A program made the translations under genes and the position numbers. Shown here piece after piece: positions 31,065-41,225 of a stretch of 64,000 bases of DNA. Positions within the stretch are counted from its first letter, which is position 1. Each line of letters starts with the position of its first letter. The DNA comes from Lepidostoma basale. Its lineage: Eukaryota > Arthropoda > Insecta > Trichoptera > Lepidostomatidae. Location of the stretch: positions 516,001-580,000 of the forward strand of contig JAHDVF020000986.1 in assembly GCA_022606425.2 (NCBI GenBank), written 5' to 3'. The notes beneath the pieces were generated by a model, which worked only from the letters and a program-made list of their open reading frames with translations, had not been told where the DNA came from and made no database searches.

Positions 31065-32560
31065 TTTAGTCAAAGGTTTTTTGTCTTTTAATTCGCAGAA
31101 TAATTTATACAGAAGCCTAGAAAATACCTTGTATTATTTTGACTTCCTGTTGTAACACATATGAATGAAAAATTATCTGCATACTTTCTAACTTGGGTTT
31201 GAATGTAGAGAAAAATAAAAAATAATTCATGTTATAATAACCTCCAAATATACAAATAATAAATGTTGTGTTTGTTTTTACCTACCTAAAGAACAGTTCT
31301 AGTCGATTAATAATATTTATTTATTACTAATATATAACAAATACACTAAATATGCCTTAAGTACAATAAATTATTTTTTGCATAATATGTTTTTAATTAA
31401 CTCCCTTATTAGTATTGTATACTCCCACTGTGATGTTCGAATTTGGTGTTGAGGCGATGACCCCTGTTCAGTTGCATGTTTCCCATAAAAACTATAGGCT
31501 TCAATTAACTTTTGATTTGATGCGAGTTACCATAAAGGACCCTGAATTTAACACATAGAGCTGTTATAAAATTAATAGTGGATTCAACTAGTTGAGAAAA
31601 CAAATTCTTCAAAACAATGCTTTGGAGCGTATTCATGGTGTAAATTAGATTATGTAATAATTCATAGGTTCTTGGTCTATTTTTATTGTAGGGCACAAAT
31701 AGATTTATTTCCTCTATATTCTGAGTCTGCATACATAACTTTAACCTTTTTTTTTTTTATATATATATATTTTATTTTTTTTCACTATATTTCTCTTGAA
31801 ATGTTTAAAAAAATATATAAGTCCAACAAACTTAAAATATACAACAGAGGGGGAAATACACCATATTTTCTAAATAGGTCAAGGACAATAAGATATATGG
31901 GATGCATGCCATACAAGCGGATCTACATTATTTTGAGTGAAGTAATAAAAAAAAAACGGTAAAACACTTTTTATGCCAGTGGACATCTATCGAAATGTTC
32001 TGTAGCTTCGTTATACAATGTAGTAAAGTTTCAAACCAATAAACTAAGGTTTTGAGTATTTTCCAATAGATGTCTCCAAAGAAATGAATATTTCACAAAA
32101 ACGAATGTGACCTAGTAAAAAAATGAATATGAAATATATCCGTGGACCTAAATAATAAAAATGTAAATCAAATTCTCGCTATGTTATTAAAATAGAAGCC
32201 CAATTTTTCTTTAAAAGTATTATTTATTAATATAATATATTATATTATAATAGTACTTTTTTATTCTTTTGTTTTTGAAAATTTGGTTTGGTTCATGTGG
32301 TGCTCCTGTTAATTTGGAGATATTTCGCGTATAAGTGAATTGTTTTGGTCAATTTAACTGTTGCCGCACTTTATAATAGTTAATTGTGACACGTAATACG
32401 TTTGTGCTGTTTTGCTGTTAAAATTATATTAGTTTAAAGTTTTTATAAAGAATTTTGACAGGTGTAAAAATAAATTTTTCATTTGTTCCAATGACAATTT
32501 GAATAATTTCTTCAATATTATTTCAAAGTTCTTGCTGGTTAAGTGCCTACTTACAGCTAA
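31065..32560. other. No gene recognised
   Basis: Very AT-rich. Short frames at 31505-31732 and 31672-31962 have no recognisable features. No repeat termini found. Confidence 0.4.
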
Positions 32561-32562
32561 TT

Positions 32563-33002
32563 TAAAAAACGGTGGATACGTGAAACATAAATTAAATAAA
32601 CACAAAAGTCCGGATCGTCCATGTCAACATGTGCAACATCGAAAAAAACATTATGTGTTATTACATTATGTGCTAAATTAAAAAACGGTGGATTCGTGGA
32701 ACATAAATTAAATAGACAATATGTGCACCATCTAAAAAGAACATTTTGTGTTAAATTATTTTTATTTTGTTATTTTATTTTATATTTTATGTTTTAGATT
32801 TATTTTGTGGGTGTTGCACGATCGAAGTGTGCGCGGGAGATGCCTATTGGTGGCGATGAGGTTCGCAACCCATCACACCGCGTCTCCCGCGGGGCGAAAA
32901 GAGAAGGATGGAGTGCCGCATCAGTAAAAGTGTGATAGTCCATTCTTTCTGCCTACCCTTTCAGGGAGATGGCGTGATGGTTAGTTAGTTTAGTTAGTAC
33001 TT
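32563..33002 (+). mobile_element. SINE with RTE-type 3' end, copy 3 (longest)
   Basis: The part shared with copy 1 runs from AGAACATTTTGTGTTAAATT (32738) through TGTGGGTGTTGCACGATCG and GCGGGAGATGCCTATTGG to GGCGTGATGGTTAGTTAG (33000). Upstream, 32563-32760 holds two tandem versions of a ~110-bp unit starting AAAACGGTGGAT. Whether this duplication belongs to the element is unclear. The B-box-like GGTTCGCAACCC is at about 32862. Confidence 0.7.
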
Positions 33003-33004
33003 TT

Positions 33005-33400
33005 TTTGTTTTGCTTGAATCACATTTTTTAAATTAGTACATATTTGTTTAGAATAAAGTAGAGAGAATAACCTTCTTTACGTTTTATCTTCCTAGCTGA
33101 TGTTAGGTTTTTTGGCAAGCGCGCTGTGTCTCTTCAGGCGCCAAATTGAAATGCAGAATAAAAGTATTTGTACAGTACTTGGCTGTGCAACAGTCGCATA
33201 ATTTTAAAAATCAATATAGAACACGTTTCGTGTCCCATGAATAAATTTAACTCCCGACGTAATTAATATGAGTCTTACTTTCAGGCAAATTTTTCGGTGA
33301 TTGAATATATTATTTTAGACGTAGGTACCTTGTTCCTCGAAACCTATATTACAAAAGAAAAGCATATGCATGTATTAAACATAATACATTTATGGTATAA
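33005..33400. other. No gene recognised
   Basis: AT-rich apart from 33095-33160 (GGCAAGCGCGCTGTG, CAGGCGCCAAATTG). No frame assigned. Confidence 0.35.
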
Positions 33401-33404
33401 ACTA

Positions 33405-33658
33405 TATATCTTCTTCTTCCTCGTGTCAATGGTAGTAACAGGATCTATATTTCATTGGCCCAGAAATCCACCAACCGGGCCGCGCTTCTGGATGCTCGAG
33501 CCAATTTCTCTTCGATGCAGGTGACTGGGCAGCTCGGGCACTGCGTTATTTGAGGGATAGATTGCTCCGCGCCGCATATAAAGTGTGTCCCATCACCACG
33601 AAGAATCCCCAATCTTGCCAAGTTATCCCTAGATCTGGAATATACCTTTATCTATATA
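33405..33658 (-). mobile_element. LINE ORF2 C-terminal zinc-knuckle fragment
   Basis: Minus frame: LARLGILRGDGTHFICGAEQ, then SIPQITQCPSCPVTCIEEKL, then ARLVDFWANEI near the end. The 'C-C—EQ----QCP—P--C--EDL…FW---I' pattern is the C-terminal zinc-binding motif of LINE proteins. The 3' end reads CCATTGACACGAGGAAGAAG on the minus strand, matching the tails at 15403 and 20145. Confidence 0.65.
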
Positions 33659-33835
33659 TAAAAAATACACATTTGTGAAAAATCAACACGACACACCAAG
33701 TCAATCAGTTTTTAGAATTATAATATTAATTCGACTAACGGCTGTTATGAGCGCGCGTTTACATTTTGCAAGCAACGATGTCCGACTTACTCACCAATAT
33801 GAAGTTTTATTTAATATATTTAAAAATAATTCATT

Positions 33836-34030
33836 TAACAACAACAAACCATGTGACCAAACCATTGCAGTGATCCTTTCATAACTTTGTTTATAATACT
33901 TTCTTCCGCTCTACATTCCTACCGAATATTAGCATTTAAAACTCTGTCGTACATCGTTTTAACACACATACGTCTAAGGGAACTCATCTCTACCGCATTG
34001 ATTCTGATCTCATGTGAATGGCCATTTTTT
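33836..34030 (-). mobile_element. RTE-like LINE, internally deleted copy
   Basis: AACAACAACAAACCAT (the complement of the 3' end and (TTG)n tail) is joined directly to GTGACCAAACCATTGCAG, which lies about 250 bp further in the full copy. It then continues to 34030. So about 250 bp between the 3' terminus and the middle of the tail is missing. Confidence 0.7.
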
Positions 34031-34540
34031 ATTTAATTAATTTATTGATTTGTAAATGCCATTTTTTTAAATTACTTTCAGCAAACTGCTGTATTATGGT
34101 ATTATTGTAAATGTTTTGACTCATAAAAACGTCAGAGCGCCCCTTTACACAACAAGGCAGAAACATAAATAACAGTACAGGCTCGTGCATTTTTATTTAT
34201 GTTTTTGCCTTTACTATGTCGAGTCTGGTCACTCCAACAATCCACATCAACATCGTCATATCTGCAAGATACGCCAATGTTCCGTTTCGCTATTTATTTT
34301 TTTCTTTTGTATTTATCTTGATGGAGACACGATAAGTTCTGAATCTTGTGATAGAAACCACATGTGAACCAGATTAAATTGAATATACATATATAAAGTA
34401 ATATAACAAATGTAATGCTTATTACATATCTTTTTTTGAATTTGTTGTAATCTAAAATTTATTGTAAAAGCAAACGTGGCAGTTCGGTTATAATTAATTT
34501 TACAAATGTTTTTTTTATTGCATTAAAACGTGATTTCTTT
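34031..34540. other. No gene recognised
   Basis: AT-rich; a 60-codon frame at 34185-34367 has no recognisable features. Confidence 0.35.
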
Positions 34541-34690
34541 TGAGTTTATTTTTATCGACTTGTTTCGAAGGTTTTATATCTTCATCATCGGGAGAACGAA
34601 ATAAACAGTTTATATCGTTCTCCCGATAAACGAGGTTAATAACCGTCGAAACGTATAAAGAAAAATTAACTTAAAAGTAAAAACAACTGT
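34541..34690. repeat. Foldback with decayed hammerhead-like cores
   Basis: The palindrome ATCGGGAGAACGA … TCGTTCTCCCGAT (34588-34627, with TTTATATCG inside) lies between two GAAAC motifs. The minus one (about 34557-34600) reads ATGATGA … TTCGAAACAAGTC. The plus one (34620-34665) reads GATAAACGA … GTCGAAACGTA. The C of the CTGATGA core is changed in both. Same family as the relic at 43497-43590. Confidence 0.5.
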
Positions 34691-35050
34691 ATTTTTTTTT
34701 AATCTCCTAATGGTATTCCCCTAAAGTTTGTCAACAAAAATAATAATTCGTACTATATACGATTAAAAAAACGTGTGAATTAACGAATAATCCCTGTACT
34801 ACTTGTCAAGTTAAATACAAAATCTAATTTCAGTGTTTGTATAGACATTTTATAGGTTAATATTCTGCCAATGAATATTTCTTCATCGTTGATCGTAAAA
34901 CCACAAAGCAGAAAACAGACCTCAGTTCCTACTTATGTTACAAATGTGGATTGATTGCCCCGAAATTTTCTAGAATTTTCCGTGCGTCCAGTTCACTCCT
35001 GACGATTTTTTTTAAATGCGCGTTTAAAAAAAATCAAATACAGGGTGAAT
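34691..35050. other. No gene recognised
   Basis: AT-rich, no feature seen. Confidence 0.4.
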
Positions 35051-35051
35051 G

Positions 35052-35150
35052 CGAATCTAACTTGGACTTGGACTTGGATCTTCTGGCTTACAGAGGCTTC
35101 AGCTCTAATGGCTATTCCTCTTACGTCTGTAGGAAACATTCTCGGAATGC
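35052..35150 (+). repeat. 'TTGGACTTGGA' dispersed repeat, copy 3
   Basis: AACTTGGACTTGGACTTGG, then CTGGCTTACAGAGGCTTCAG, then TTCCTCTTACGTCTG and GGAAACATTCT. It links the two halves seen separately at 22437 and 25960, which shows that they are one family. Confidence 0.6.
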
Positions 35151-35204
35151 GATTTATTCGCAGACACCACAATTACAAAAAAAGCACACTCATGATTTCA
35201 AAAA

Positions 35205-35490
35205 TGAAGACGGTTAAGAACATATCTGGCAAGACACTGCGTGACAGAATAGGGAATACAGGAACAAGAGGTCGAGGATGTCGTTAGGGGGAGCAAAGGA
35301 GAAAATATTGATATGCACACGTGGGAAGAATAGCCCAACTAGACTATTTCTCATTGTGTCGCATAGCCAACTCCAAGGTAGACGATAAGGGCAGACCACA
35401 AAAGAGATGGATCGACAGCTGGGAATTGACTTCGCAGGAGGCCAATCTCTCAAAAACAAGCAACAAGGCCCACATTTAGAAGACGAAAAA
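35205..35490 (+). mobile_element. LINE ORF2 C-terminal fragment (RTE-like, second family)
   Basis: MKTVKNISGKTLRDRIGNTG, then HVGRIAQLDYFSLCRIANS, then DDKGRPQKRWIDSWEL. Broken by stops. Related to 201-510 and 55866-56215. Ends near GAAGACGAAAAAGAAGATAG. Confidence 0.7.
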
Positions 35491-35499
35491 GAAGATAGG

Positions 35500-36030
35500 T
35501 AAGTTTTTTTAATTTTATCATTAAACTTCTGAATCATTTTTTTCTCTTATACGTACGAATTGTATAGTTTAAAGTAATGTTAATTCTTCGCAAGATTACT
35601 GTACAGTAGCATAATGCATGATTCTTGAACAATGTGGTATCATAATTAGTTCAAAATTATTAAATAACAATTCAAAAATTATACATTTTATCAATTTCTT
35701 GGAATTCATATTTTATTAGCTTATTTATAGTTTTAATAGCTTCATTGTGTTTTTGCTTATCTTAAAAATATGTAATATAAATTAATCTGGGAAATTATTA
35801 CATTTATCAATTCATATACAAAAGCAATGTAGGGACAAACATTTGGTGATTCTTCTTCTTCTTTCTTTTTAAATCGCCGATATCGTCCACTACTGGACAT
35901 AAGCCTCCCCCATACTTCTCTTATAACACCTGACGATGCCAACATTGGTTGGAGAAACAGCTGCAGCTATAGATATTTTGAATACGGCCATGTAAGTTGC
36001 CAGTATCGAAATCTACCTGTGAACATAACG
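35500..36030. other. Unassigned; short LINE 3' end at 35850-35945
   Basis: Mostly AT-rich. 35850-35945 (TTCTTCTTCTTCTTTC … CCACTACTGGACATAAGCC) is a short minus-strand LINE 3' end with a GAAGAAGAAGAA tail. Confidence 0.45.
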
Positions 36031-36031
36031 T

Positions 36032-36095
36032 CAGAATAGTGTGGCGGTCCAACCTATCTGCCTATCCCTCTGGTGAGAGATAGTGACATTTTGCA
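36032..36095 (+). mobile_element. Short RTE-like LINE 3' fragment
   Basis: AGAATAGTGTGGCGGTCCA … CTGCCTATCCCTCTGG resembles 'VVWRSI…SAYPSGE' at the LINE C-terminus, then an altered 3' end. Confidence 0.55.
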
Positions 36096-36570
36096 TGTGG
36101 TTTCCAACCAAATATTTTAAGATAATGTACTTTGATTATATCAGATGATATAGCAATATTTCTATTCGACTTTTATACACATGTTCCACAAAAATCATGA
36201 AATTAGGCTGCTACTGGGAAAAACAACAGCTTTTATTATTTCGTATGTTAATACATAATATATCGATATTCTGTGAACAAAAACATTATTATTGACCTAT
36301 AAAATCAAAGTCTTTTCTATTAGACCGACCTTCGTGAGGAATCATTTTGAATTGTCAATAAGAACAGTTTAACGAAATGAGACCCCATGTCCCCACAATC
36401 AAAGATGTTCAAAGTTTACACGTGGATGGAGTTAGCACGTGCAGTTTGATGGAATCAGATGACGCATGTATTACAATAAAAAATATATATATTATGGTGT
36501 GTGGAATCCCATTTGAGGTATTGTATATATGAAATAATGGATAAAAATGGCATAAAATGTATTTCATTAT
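36096..36570. other. No gene recognised
   Basis: AT-rich, no feature seen. Confidence 0.4.
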
Positions 36571-36697
36571 TCTGATGAGGAGTCGGAGACATCGACGTGC
36601 GTGTATCACACGATGTATGATTGTTAAGGAATCGAGAGAAGTGTGTCGGTCCATTATGTGTATTTATCCCTTCGGTCGTGATGGCTAGTTTGTTAAC
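36571..36697 (+). mobile_element. RTE-like LINE 3' fragment
   Basis: GATGAGGAGTCGGAGACATCGACGTGCGTG … GGTCGTGATGGCTAGTTTG corresponds to the last 120 bp of the family. Several deletions. Confidence 0.7.
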
Positions 36698-36754
36698 AGA
36701 TCCATATAAATAATCAGAAACATTTAATTATAACACAGAATTACTTAAAATATA

Positions 36755-37303
36755 ACTAACTAACCCCAAATTAGTCTCCCCGAAGGGGTAGGCAGAAAGA
36801 ATGGACTGCCACACTTTTCTTTCCTGACATATTTCTCTCGCTTCCTCAAAATTCATACATCGTGTTATGCACGCGTTCATGGCCGACTGGCCATGAACGG
36901 CCATGGCCAATATGGCCGACATTCAATATTTGATTTATTTGATCGTGTCACGTTTTCCTCGATCTTCCTCTATTTCTGGTTCCATTTACATCGTTACCAT
37001 ATACTTTTTTACCATTCTTTCTTCCTTCATTCTTTCCATATGTCCAAACCATGTTAATGATCCTTTCATTATTTTGTTCATAACACCATAATTCGCACCG
37101 CATTCACTTCATATATTTTCATTCGACACTCTATCATACACAGAGTATCCACAATTCGTCTAAGAGATCTCATTTCTACTGCATTTATTCTACTTTCATC
37201 CTACTTTTGCCAGTTCTATGCTTCGCTTTCATACATAAGGGTCGGTAGAAGAACACTATTGTGCACTGCCATTCTAGATTTTTTGTATAGGTTTTTGGAT
37301 ACG
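36755..37303 (-). mobile_element. RTE-like LINE 3' fragment (dead)
   Basis: From the 3' end (CCGAAGGGGTAGGCAG, 36780) back to TTTTTTGTATAGGTTTTTGG (37280). Minus frame ends with NACITRCMNFEEAREICQERKVWQSILSAYPFGE. A local inverted duplication of GGCCATG (36878-36906) has expanded near the 'GHVRS' position. Confidence 0.8.
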
Positions 37304-37490
37304 ATACTTAAAATATACAAAACATAAATAATTGTATATGTGTGTAAAGTCATTTATAGTCCTCCTACATACCTATGTATAATGTTGAACAGATATAAAC
37401 AGTAGTTGATGACGGATACCTGTCGAAACCCGTACAAAAACATCTGCCCGTACAAATGACTACTGCATATGTTTTTTTCATTTATTTAAA
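37304..37490 (+). repeat. Hammerhead-like relic
   Basis: TTGATGAC … CTGTCGAAACCCGTA at 37406-37434. The core starts T instead of C. A 7-bp arm CAGTAGT (37401) and ACTACTG (37460) could form an outer helix. A second CCCGTACAAA follows at 37447. A degraded member of the hammerhead-bearing class. Confidence 0.4.
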
Positions 37491-37860
37491 TTGGGAATCA
37501 AAACCTCGAAGTATAAAAGTAGAGAGATTATTTTATTTTTTATTCATCCACATCTCTCCTTGCTGCTACTGGCATCAAACATAATTGTTTGTCAAATGTC
37601 AAATGTGTTTTCTTTTGTGCTATTAGGATAACAAAGCCATACAATGTGTAACAATGAAGTACTCGTACGTAATAGGCGTCAAATGGATATGAGAGATGAC
37701 CCGATATTTTTTTTTAAATATATTATGTGTTGCGGGTACACCGTGTCTAATCGATCAGTATTTATTATGTTGCTATCGATCGAAGGGTTATACTCAATAT
37801 TTAAAAAAGCCTCATGAGATGTTGTAATTTTTGCGTTTAATTATTATTATTATTAATAAT
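37491..37860. other. No gene recognised
   Basis: AT-rich, no feature seen. Confidence 0.4.
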
Positions 37861-38083
37861 AATTTATAATAGTTAACACGATTGTTTAATGGTTTTACTT
37901 GGATTTAATTTATATAAATTGTGACAATTTTGTTTCGCCTTGCGAGGGTATTCTCAAGCTTTAGAAACAAACAGAGTTTGAGAATGCCCTCGCAAGGCGA
38001 AATTTTCTTTTCACAATTTATATAATATATATAAATTAAATCCAAGTAAACCACTAAACAATCGAGTTTACTATTATAAATTA
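37861..38083. mobile_element. Foldback element with decayed hammerhead-like core
   Basis: Arms from ATTTATAATAGT to its complement (38071-38083), about 95 bp each. Inside: TTCGCCTTGCGAGGGTATTC (left) and GAATGCCCTCGCAAGGCGAA (right). Read on the plus strand the right arm gives TTTGAGAAT, stem GCC…GGC and GAAA, a hammerhead-like arrangement with two core changes. Confidence 0.6.
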
Positions 38084-38122
38084 AAAATGGAGTTTTGTAA
38101 AACCGAGTTACCTCAACCATCA

Positions 38123-38217
<95 letters not shown>

Positions 38218-38221
38218 ATTA
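38123..38221. repeat. (ATT)n microsatellite
   Basis: About 98 bp of ATT/TTA units with two interruptions (TTACTATTTTT, TTATATT). Confidence 0.95.
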
Positions 38222-38552
38222 TTGTAGACGCTCTCTTAGCCGGCCTTGGTGGGATCGACCCAGGGCCGGATAACGAAAAAGCCGGTTAAAAAGAAGGTAG
38301 TGAAAAACACATTTAAAAAACACTTTCACAAGGAAGAAAAAAAAAACAATTTTCAAAACACTAAGAAAACGGAACTTTTATTCTGTATTAGAAACTCACA
38401 CATTAAAAATTAACATTTCACAAATTGTAAAAAATATGTACAGGAAAAAGCCACACATCACTCCAAAAGTCTGTCTCCTAGATTTCCTAGAAGAGGCCGG
38501 TTAAAGCAGTGGGACGGTTAAAGCGGCGCCGGTTAAGAGAGCGTCTACTGTA
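38220..38552. mobile_element. pogo-like MITE
   Basis: TIRs: TTGTAGACGCTCTCTTAGCC (38222) and, at the right end reversed, CAGTAGACGCTCTCTTAACC (38550). TA flanks both ends (38220-38221, 38551-38552). 329 bp, non-coding, with a CGGTTAA-rich interior. TA target and CAGT-A-A termini fit pogo/Tigger-type (TcMar) elements. Confidence 0.75.
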
Positions 38553-38557
38553 TTAAT

Positions 38558-38700
38558 AATAACTAACTAACCATCACGCCACCGAACGCCGTACTGTTCT
38601 TAATGGAAATATTTCTCTATTTTCCCCAACATTCATACATCATGTCATGCACGCACGTCTATTTCTCAAACTCCTCTCACGTGGCCATAATTTAATATTA
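38558..38700 (-). mobile_element. RTE-like LINE 3' fragment
   Basis: AACTAACTAACCATCACGCC, a deletion, then CATACATCATGTCATGCACGC and CTCACGTGGCCATAATTTAA. Family 3' end, heavily deleted. Confidence 0.7.
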
Positions 38701-39760
38701 GTAAGTAGTATTATTGTTTAACACGTATCATGCCGTGGCATATGTGACTGCCATCAATTGTTACCAATACGCCGTGGCAGTCATACGTGACTGCCAACGC
38801 TTGAATTAAAGTAAAGGTCCTCAAGCGCCGATAGTCACGTGGTTACGAATTTTTATAAGTATAATATGGTTAAGTCAAAATGGCTTTTTGCAACAGAGTC
38901 CTGAAAAGCATTGTGGCAGTCGACGTGTTCAGTTTTATTATTATTATTTGAAGATCCGGAACAAGAATATGGATAATCATCCCAATTTATTTGTTCTCCT
39001 CGTTAGAATAACGTTCGTAAGTTCGATATAACTGCATCTAAAGAAATCCACTTCGGATGTCAACTTCTCGAGAAGACGGCTTACCTTACATACAGTAGAA
39101 CTTTGATGTGCTGTGTCTGTTGGGCAATTTGGAGAATAAAATAAATTATGACGCTTTCCGTTTTCATATTGATTAATTTGATTGTGTATAATGTTTTGTG
39201 GGTGATTTTTGACATTGTGTTTTAACCGCCCTACCTTGAGGTAATTTTCTGAGAAACGTGCAAAAAAAGCAGGTTTTATATAATGAAATTTAATTATGTA
39301 TTAATTTTATTTTTTTGAATTACAAAACGTCAAATACTCGGCCGCACACTTCGCCTGTCCCTTGTAAAACTATCATATTTATGAAGACTTGTACTGGAGT
39401 GTTGTTGGCACACGCGCGTATCCCTAAGAGTTTGTACATTTTAGGTACATTACTTTTTCTCAAGCGCGTACGTGATACGGGATAGCGCAGAATGATAACA
39501 GGTCACAGTGAACGTATCACGTACGTTCAAATACGTAGGGTGGTTAAATAAACGCGAAACATTACGAGATTAAATAAGCAATATTCAATTTCGTTTACCC
39601 TAAACTACATACAGTCTACTGTGCGTAGTAAATTAGTAAACCTTGTGGTCAAGGAAAACATTTGAAATGAGTAAACTATTTTGTTTATCTTTCAAAATAG
39701 CTTATTAGATAAAAGCGTTATGCGTTATCAAGTCGTCTAGAAAAAAATGCGGTAGCGACT
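38701..39760. other. No gene recognised
   Basis: 38720-38850 has repeated GTGGCAGTC-type text, possibly an old repeat. 39468-39524 holds a 12-bp perfect inverted pair (GTACGTGATACG, CGTATCACGTAC). No frame. Confidence 0.35.
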
Positions 39761-40349
39761 GAGGCTCTGTCCAAACAATGTAATCATTGTGCCTACCTTC
39801 GCCTACAATGGAGTACGAGCTGAGAAATCCCATGCGTGTTTATAAACTGCAGTGCACCGGGCGGCCGGCCAGTGCTGTGGTGGCCGTGCTCTCGCGAGGG
39901 TCGTCTGTCACGCTGTCAAACTGCCATTTCGACTAAATTAGAACAATCGAGCCCGATCGAAACTTGTTGCCATTCTAACGAACACGATTTTTAAAGTTCT
40001 TTTGAATTAAAGTGTATGTGGGTCATTCTAAACAATAAGACGACACCGCAATCTCGGGCTATCATTGAACAATCACATTTGACTTGCACTCGTGCGCTAG
40101 TGGCAATATTTTTTCAACGTCTTTAGCGTTGTAATAGAGATGAATCACGGACTATTTAATGCCCTTATTCAAGTCAAATTCAATTGACTTCAATTCTCTC
40201 CTACAACGGAGTTCAATTTTATAAATTAGATCGAAGTAGTTAGACAAATAAACTACGCTTCGGATATAAAGTTATTTCGGATAAAAATATGTGACGTGTG
40301 TTTGGGAGTGCGAGATTCGAATAAACAGTTTTAAAAGTTAATATTGAAA
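39761..40349 (+). promoter_or_regulatory. Probable promoter and 5'UTR of the 40350 gene
   Basis: A GC-rich, CpG-containing patch (39850-39920, GCACCGGGCGGCCGGCCAG) stands out from the AT-rich surroundings. It is followed by mixed-composition DNA to the ATG at 40350. It suits a promoter/leader, but no start site could be fixed. Confidence 0.4.
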
Positions 40350-40718
40350 ATGACGAAGGCTCCGTTTAGTATGAAGCAGGATGGGGGAATCACCGGCAAA
40401 GACGAGACTTCCGCCTTCATTGTCATAAACGGTGTAAAACCGGCGCAGCACCCAGATAAAAACATCAAGTGTTGGGAAGGCAGCCCATGCGCAGGAAAGC
40501 CAAAGATACTTCTAAAAACGAAAAATATGTTCCCTGTTTGTGGAATTCTACTGGCGGTAGTGATTCTCGTGTGGTTACTGACGCTTACAGTAGTAAGGGA
40601 GTTCCAGCTGACCGAACTCAGACAGAACATAGAAGAACTTCGTACAGAACTGGAGACGCTGCAGACGAGGCTCAGTGACCACGTCGTCGTTGACGAGCTC
40701 AAAGGATTTCAGGACGAA
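40350..40718 (+). CDS. First coding exon of a type II membrane protein (Eiger/TNF-like?)
   Basis: ATG at 40350 opens 123 codons to the donor GAA|GTATGT (40719), phase 0. Features: a polar cytosolic head (1-60, with a CWEGSPC motif at 41-47), one membrane segment (FPVCGILLAVVILVWLLTLT, 61-80), then a heptad-like coiled coil (ELRQNIEELRTELETLQTRL, 89-108). No signal peptide, so N-in/C-out. This layout fits TNF-family ligands such as insect Eiger, and also other type II coiled-coil proteins (collagen-like, scavenger-receptor-like). The receptor-binding or other C-terminal domain would be in later exons, not found here. A TTG codon six bases upstream is not a credible start. Confidence 0.65.
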
Positions 40719-41085
40719 GTATGTTTGAATTTTTTTATAAAATTATTTTAAAATTTGATATGAACCTTAACAATGTTTAACCTAACTACTTTTTTTTCGT
40801 TACAAATAATTTTCACTAACAAACAGCGGGAAAAATAATAAGGATAATCTAACACATTATTATTTGATACAGATTTAAAACAAAACATTCAGACATAAGC
40901 AGCCTAAAGTATACCAATCATAACTAATATAAAAAATAAAATAAAAATATTGTATTTGTTTACTTGAGCACAGGAAAAATGTATATAAGATCTGTGCATT
41001 TAAGTGATATAATTGTAATCTAATAATACCTTATGAAAAACTAAAAAAAAAGCAATATTTTATATTTTCACAAGTGTATATTTTT
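40719..41085 (+). other. Start of intron 1 of the 40350 gene
   Basis: Begins GTATGT. AT-rich without features up to the repeat at 41090. Confidence 0.45.
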
Positions 41086-41089
41086 ATAC

Positions 41090-41225
41090 ACTAATTGTAA
41101 GAAAGGAGACATCTACGGTTCGAAACGTGTTTGTAAGAAGTACAATAAGTATTGTGAAAATTCAATGCAATTTGAATAACTTTTGAAGATAAAAGTTATT
41201 CAAATGTGAATCTACAAGACAAAGT
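41090..41225 (+). repeat. Hammerhead-family relic
   Basis: TACGGTTCGAAACGTGTTTG (about 41113) with AAGAAAGGAGACA before it, then AATAACTTTTGAAGATAAAAG and CAAATGTGAATCTAC. The last two phrases occur at the ends of the 8345-8785 and 46250-46430 elements. The core CTGANGA is lost. Confidence 0.45.

Noticed and set aside
38123..38221. Origin or regulatory element in the (ATT)n tract
   Set aside because: A simple microsatellite next to a MITE; nothing else supports a function.
40344..40349. Upstream TTG as start of the type II protein
   Set aside because: Eukaryotic initiation at ATG 40350 six bases later is far more likely.
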